A stretch of DNA of 64,000 nt, taken from positions 1 through 64,000 of the forward strand of contig NZ_JBHYDX010000002.1 of NCBI RefSeq assembly GCF_051860505.1, given 5' to 3'. Of the stretch, positions 60,722 through 64,000 are shown piece by piece. Source of the stretch: Pannonibacter sp051860505. GTDB taxonomy: Bacteria; Pseudomonadota; Alphaproteobacteria; Rhizobiales; Stappiaceae. The notes beneath the pieces are model-generated. The model was not told the DNA's origin, ran no database searches, and was given only the letters and a program-made list of their open reading frames with translations. The position numbers and the translations under genes were made by a program. Each line of letters opens with the position of its first letter. Positions within the stretch are counted from its first letter, which is position 1.

Positions 60722-60751
60722 GAAGAAACCCGGGCAACGGTGCTGCCCGGG
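60722..60751 (-). terminator. Rho-independent terminator between dnaB and alr
   Basis: On the minus strand the stem CCCGGGCA / TGCCCGGG (60751-60744 with 60736-60729) and a 7-base loop are followed by TTTCTTC. It should end or reduce transcription from dnaB into alr. Confidence 0.75.
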
Positions 60752-60790
60752 CTTGTCCAAGGCCCGACAAGGCCAAGGCAAGTGAAAGAT

Positions 60791-62275
60791 TTATTCCATC
60801 CGTTCGGGCAGATACTGGTCTTCGGCCAGATCCGAGAAGCGGGTGAACTCGCCCTGGAAGTGCAGCTGCGCCGTCCCGGTCGGGCCGTGACGCTGCTTGG
60901 CGATGATGATTTCTGCCTTGCCCTTCAGGCGATCCATCTTGTCCTTCCAGACCTCGTATTCCGGGGTGCCTTCCTCCGGCTCGGTCTTGCTCATGTAGTA
61001 TTCCTCACGGAACACGAACATGACCACGTCGGCGTCCTGCTCGATCGAGCCTGATTCGCGCAGGTCCGACAGCTGTGGCCGCTTGTCCTCGCGCGATTCC
61101 ACCTGACGCGAGAGCTGGGACAGGGCGATGATGGGAACGTTGAGTTCCTTCGCCAGCGCCTTCAGGCCCGTGGTGATCTCGGTGATTTCCTGGACGCGGT
61201 TGCCGCTGTTCTTCTGGGAACCGGACAGGAGCTGGATATAGTCGACGATAAGCAGGTCAAGGCCGCGCTGGCGTTTGAGCCGGCGGGCACGGGCGACCAG
61301 CGAGGCGATGGAAATGCCACCGGTCTGGTCGACGTAAAGCGGTACGGTCTGCATGTGCTGGGCGCAGGCGGCAAGCTTCTCGAACTCGGCCTCGGTGATG
61401 TCACCGCGCCGGATTTTCGACGAGGAAATCTCGGCCTGCTCGGAGATGATACGGGTGGCGAGCTGTTCGGCCGACATTTCCAGCGAGAAGAAGCCGACGA
61501 CACCGCCGTTCATCGTCTTCATCGTGCCGTCTGGCTGCTCCTCGGCCATGAAGGCCTGGGCGACGTTGAAGGCGATGTTGGTGGCAAGTGATGTCTTGCC
61601 CATGGCGGGCCGACCGGCGAGCACGATCAAGTCGGAATGCTGCAGGCCGCCCATCAGCCGGTCGAGATCGGTCAATCCGGACGAGATGCCCGACAACGCG
61701 CCTTCGCGGTTATAGGCGGCATGCGCCATCTGGATGGTTTCGGTCAGCGCATCGCTGAAGGAGACAAAGCCGCCCTCGCTGCGGCCCTTTTCCGCCAGTT
61801 CGAACAGCCGCCGCTCGGCATCGTCGATCTGCTGGTTCGGCGGCATGTCGATCGGCGCGTCGAAGGCGATATTGACCATGTCCTCGCCGATGCGGATCAG
61901 GTTCCGGCGCACGGCAAGGTCATAGATCGTGCGGCCATAGTCCTCGGCGTTGATGATCGAGGCCGCATCGGCGGCAAGGCGCAGGAAATATTGCGTCGCG
62001 CTGAGGTCGGCGATCTTGGTATCGGCGGGATAGAAGGTCTTGAGCGTGATCGGCGAAGCCGTCTTTCCGGCCCGGATGAGTTGGCCGATCTTCTCGTAAA
62101 TATCCTTGTGCGGCGGCAGGAAGAAATGATGTGCTTCGAGAAAGTCCGAGACGCGGTAGTAGGTCTCGTTGTTGACCAGGATCGCGCCGAGCAGCTGGCG
62201 TTCGGCCTCCGCATTATGCGGCGCGACGCGCAGGCTGTCGCTGGCAGCCTCGATCTTCTGAATGTTGCCTTTCAT
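60791..62275 (-). CDS. dnaB: Replicative DNA helicase DnaB
   Basis: A 494-residue helicase. The N-terminal domain begins RVAPHNAEAERQLLGAILV; the C-terminal RecA-like domain has Walker A GRPAMGKTS near 220, FSLEMSAEQLATRI (H1a region), LLIVDYIQLLSG (Walker B) and the arginine finger region KQRHGPTGT near 465. It unwinds DNA ahead of the replication fork as a hexamer. ATG 62275 is preferred to GTG 62296 as it has GGGGGA just upstream. It follows rplI by 234 bases. Confidence 0.96.
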   Translation of the reverse strand: MKGNIQKIEAASDSLRVAPHNAEAERQLLGAILVNNETYYRVSDFLEAHHFFLPPHKDIYEKIGQLIRAGKTASPITLKTFYPADTKIADLSATQYFLRLAADAASIINAEDYGRTIYDLAVRRNLIRIGEDMVNIAFDAPIDMPPNQQIDDAERRLFELAEKGRSEGGFVSFSDALTETIQMAHAAYNREGALSGISSGLTDLDRLMGGLQHSDLIVLAGRPAMGKTSLATNIAFNVAQAFMAEEQPDGTMKTMNGGVVGFFSLEMSAEQLATRIISEQAEISSSKIRRGDITEAEFEKLAACAQHMQTVPLYVDQTGGISIASLVARARRLKRQRGLDLLIVDYIQLLSGSQKNSGNRVQEITEITTGLKALAKELNVPIIALSQLSRQVESREDKRPQLSDLRESGSIEQDADVVMFVFREEYYMSKTEPEEGTPEYEVWKDKMDRLKGKAEIIIAKQRHGPTGTAQLHFQGEFTRFSDLAEDQYLPERME

Positions 62276-62447
62276 GGGGTCCCCCGCCTGTCGCACCCCT
62301 TCGTTTAGCGGGGATGGCGAGACAGGAAAAGGCGGGAGTGAAGGATCTGTTAATATCCTGCCTGCGCTTCAGATCAGCGGGGACAACTGTCGTTTTCCGC
62401 CTTGACGTCCTTGCCCGAGGGGCCGTGACCTGACCTATCCGGCAAAC

Positions 62448-62474
62448 GAAAAACGGCGCCCGCAAGGGGCGCCG
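62448..62474 (-). terminator. Rho-independent terminator after rplI
   Basis: On the minus strand CGGCGCCC / GGGCGCCG with a 5-base loop is followed by TTTTT. It closes the ribosomal protein operon 36 bases past the rplI stop, so dnaB is likely to have its own promoter. Confidence 0.9.
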
Positions 62475-62509
62475 TCGCTCAGGTCTTCGATGATGCGAAG
62501 ACCAGAAAA

Positions 62510-63079
62510 TCAGACGTTGTCGTCTTCGCCTTCGACATCGTCGTCACCGTCTTCAGCTTCATCTTCTTCAAACTCGAAGATGTCCTGCTCGCGGCCGGTC
62601 AGGTCTTCGCCGGTTGCCTGGCGCGCGGCTTCGTCGGCCGAACGGGCAACGTTGATGTTGATCGCGACTTCGACTTCCGGGTGCAGCGCAACGATGACGC
62701 TGTGCAGGCCGATGTTCTTGATCGGGGCAGACAGGACAACCTGGGTGCGGGCAACGGTGAAGCCGCCAGCGGTTGCAACATCGGCGATGTCACGGGTCGA
62801 GACCGAGCCGTAGAGCTGGCCGGTTTCAGAGGCCGAGCGGATGACGACGAAGGTCTGGCCCTTCAGGGTCTCGCCAACAGCCTCGGCGTCCTTGCGGCGC
62901 TCCAGGTTGCGGGCTTCGAGCTGAACGCGGTCAGCTTCGAACTTGGCGAGGTTCGCCTTGTTGGCGCGCAGCGCCTTGCCCTGCGGCAGCAGGAAATTGC
63001 GGGCGTAACCGTCGCGGACGCGAACCTTGTCGCCCATCTGGCCGAGCTTGGCCACGCGTTCAAGCAGAATGACTTCCAT
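62510..63079 (-). CDS. rplI: 50S ribosomal protein L9
   Basis: A 189-residue protein. The N-terminal MEVILLERVAKLGQMGDKVRVRDGYARNFLLP is the L9 rRNA-binding domain; a connecting helix (FEADRVQLEARNLERRKDAEA) and the C-terminal domain (GSVSTRDIADVATAGG) follow. The last ~30 residues form an unusually acidic tail (EFEEDEAEDGDDDVEGEDDNV-type). ATG 63079 has GGAGA 6 bases upstream; a frame from 63115 would add residues before the universal start. Confidence 0.96.
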   Translation of the reverse strand: MEVILLERVAKLGQMGDKVRVRDGYARNFLLPQGKALRANKANLAKFEADRVQLEARNLERRKDAEAVGETLKGQTFVVIRSASETGQLYGSVSTRDIADVATAGGFTVARTQVVLSAPIKNIGLHSVIVALHPEVEVAININVARSADEAARQATGEDLTGREQDIFEFEEDEAEDGDDDVEGEDDNV

Positions 63080-63205
63080 TGGACTTCTCCAGTCGGTCTG
63101 TCCCACGGACATCATGGTCCGTGGTTAGAGGCCGAGCTTCAGCCCGTCGGCCCCAATCCGGGATTGCCAGGTTTTACGCCGACAGCGTCAGGTCTTAAAC
63201 TGACA

Positions 63206-63236
63206 AGGTCGCGGCAAGGAAACCTCGCCGCGACCT
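63206..63236 (-). other. Perfect 10-bp hairpin in the rpsR-rplI gap
   Basis: AGGTCGCGGC and GCCGCGACCT enclose an 11-base loop. It lies 21 bases after the rpsR stop and 127 bases before the rplI start. No T-run follows on the minus strand, so it is not a simple terminator. It may set the expression ratio of the two genes or stabilise the mRNA. Confidence 0.5.
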
Positions 63237-63256
63237 GAACCGGGTCAGGCCCGGGA

Positions 63257-63511
63257 TTACTTGATGACGAAGGGCAGCAGCGACAGGATGCGCGCACGCT
63301 TGATGGCGCGGGCCAGTTCACGCTGCTTCTTCGCGGACACCGCAGTGATGCGGCTCGGAACGATCTTGCCACGCTCGGAAATGTAGCGCTGCAGCAGACG
63401 GATGTCCTTGTAGTCGATGACCGGGGCACCGTTGCCGGTGAACGGGCAGGTCTTGCGACGACGGAAGAACGGACGACGGGTCTGGGACTGGGTCTGGGCG
63501 ATTTCGGACAT
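63257..63511 (-). CDS. rpsR: 30S ribosomal protein S18
   Basis: An 84-residue protein of typical S18 length. It contains FFRRRKTCPFTG, IDYKDIRLLQRYISERGKIVPSRITAV and KKQRELARAIKRARILSLLPF. ATG 63511 is preferred to TTG 63517, which lies across the rpsF stop. S18 binds S6 on the 30S platform. Spacing to rpsF is 6 bases. Confidence 0.97.
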   Translation of the reverse strand: MSEIAQTQSQTRRPFFRRRKTCPFTGNGAPVIDYKDIRLLQRYISERGKIVPSRITAVSAKKQRELARAIKRARILSLLPFVIK

Positions 63512-63517
63512 TGTCAA

Positions 63518-63967
63518 TTACTCCGCATCTGCACGGCGGGGACCACGGTCGCCGCGGTCACCACGAGCCGGACGGTCGCCACGATCCGGGCGGTCGCTGC
63601 GCTCACCGCCGAAGCGGTCGTCGCGGCGGCGACGGTCGTCACGGTCGCGCTTCTGCATCATGGCAGACTGTTCTTCGTCATGGGCTTCGACCTTGATGGT
63701 CATGAAGCGCAGGACGTCTTCGTTGAGGCCCATCTGGCGTTCCATCTCGGCAATCGCGGCATGCGGTGCGTCGATGTTCATCAGGGTGTAGTGAGCCTTG
63801 CGGTTCTTCTTGACGCGGTAGGCGAGGGAGCGCAGGCCCCAGGTCTCGATCTTGCCGACCTTGCCACCATTGGCCTCAAGGAGACCCTTGTACTGCTCGA
63901 CGAGCTGCTCGACCTGCTGGGTCGACACGTCCTGGCGGGCCAGGAACACGTGTTCATAAAGCGGCAT
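63518..63967 (-). CDS. rpsF: 30S ribosomal protein S6
   Basis: A 149-residue protein. The S6 fold is clear in the first 100 residues (MPLYEHVFLARQDVSTQQV, WGLRSLAYRVKKNRKAHYTLMN, MGLNEDVLRFMTIKVE). The last ~45 residues are a low-complexity tail of Arg/Asp/Gly (repeated R-G-D-R and R-P-D-R-G-D units), longer than in E. coli S6. AAAGG is seen upstream of ATG 63967, at the window's right end. Confidence 0.96.
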   Translation of the reverse strand: MPLYEHVFLARQDVSTQQVEQLVEQYKGLLEANGGKVGKIETWGLRSLAYRVKKNRKAHYTLMNIDAPHAAIAEMERQMGLNEDVLRFMTIKVEAHDEEQSAMMQKRDRDDRRRRDDRFGGERSDRPDRGDRPARGDRGDRGPRRADAE

Positions 63968-64000
63968 GTGTTGATTGCCTTTCTAAGTGTCAATCGGACG

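Overview
This 64 kb window is high-GC, densely coded chromosomal DNA from an alphaproteobacterium, most likely of the Rhizobiales (Hyphomicrobiales). The placement rests on a phosphatidylcholine synthase, an IalB-family protein, HspQ, two TGA-N9-TCA (RirA-type iron) boxes in front of a haem-uptake cluster, and the gene order rpsF-rpsR-rplI-dnaB-alr-radA-cvpA-purF. I infer a Stappiaceae-like relative (Labrenzia/Pannonibacter type) but cannot prove it. Apart from an insertion sequence cut by the left edge, I see no prophage, CRISPR array, tRNA or rRNA.

Layout. 1-445: end of an IS4-family element that abuts half of an intergenic palindrome. 586-6110 (minus): a DsbA/FrnE oxidoreductase, then a compact trio of a Tat-type oligopeptide-binding protein, an AMP-ligase-like protein that has lost its catalytic motifs, and a PleD-like protein with degraded receivers. 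6398-16826: mixed housekeeping and metabolism (IalB, HspQ, malyl-CoA-lyase-like enzyme, lipid A acyltransferase, AEC transporter, UbiH-type hydroxylase, DUF2182 protein, phosphatidylcholine synthase, TerC, quinone oxidoreductase, LysR regulator). 16967-29245 (plus): a purine catabolic island with uraH, xdhABC, a BMP-type ABC importer, puuD and uraD. Together these take hypoxanthine/xanthine through urate to S-allantoin. 29461-40380: a haem/iron island with divergent arms. The minus arm is hmuR, a small secreted protein, exbB, two exbD genes, tonB, and then two small-function genes. The plus arm is hmuSTUV.

40474-43151: small lipoprotein, PQQ-type sugar dehydrogenase, HD-GYP phosphodiesterase. 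43419-49020 (plus): an alpha/beta hydrolase, then an arsenic island (arsR, acr3, an arsR-arsC fusion, gapdh, arsJ). This encodes two routes of arsenate resistance: reduction plus arsenite export, and 1-arseno-3-phosphoglycerate formation plus export. 49028-54590: PilZ and NnrU proteins, a YfgM-like TPR protein, bamB, der and an inositol-phosphatase-family gene. 54860-63967 (minus): SDR, purF, cvpA, radA, alr, dnaB, rplI, rpsR and rpsF, a core information-processing and purine-synthesis block.

Two families of paired intergenic palindromes recur (27.0-27.4 kb, with a broken copy at 446; and 29.3 kb plus 54.7 kb). The least explained material is the 1385-6110 trio, the cysteine-free ArsR half of the ArsR-ArsC fusion, and the small secreted protein embedded in the haem TonB operon.
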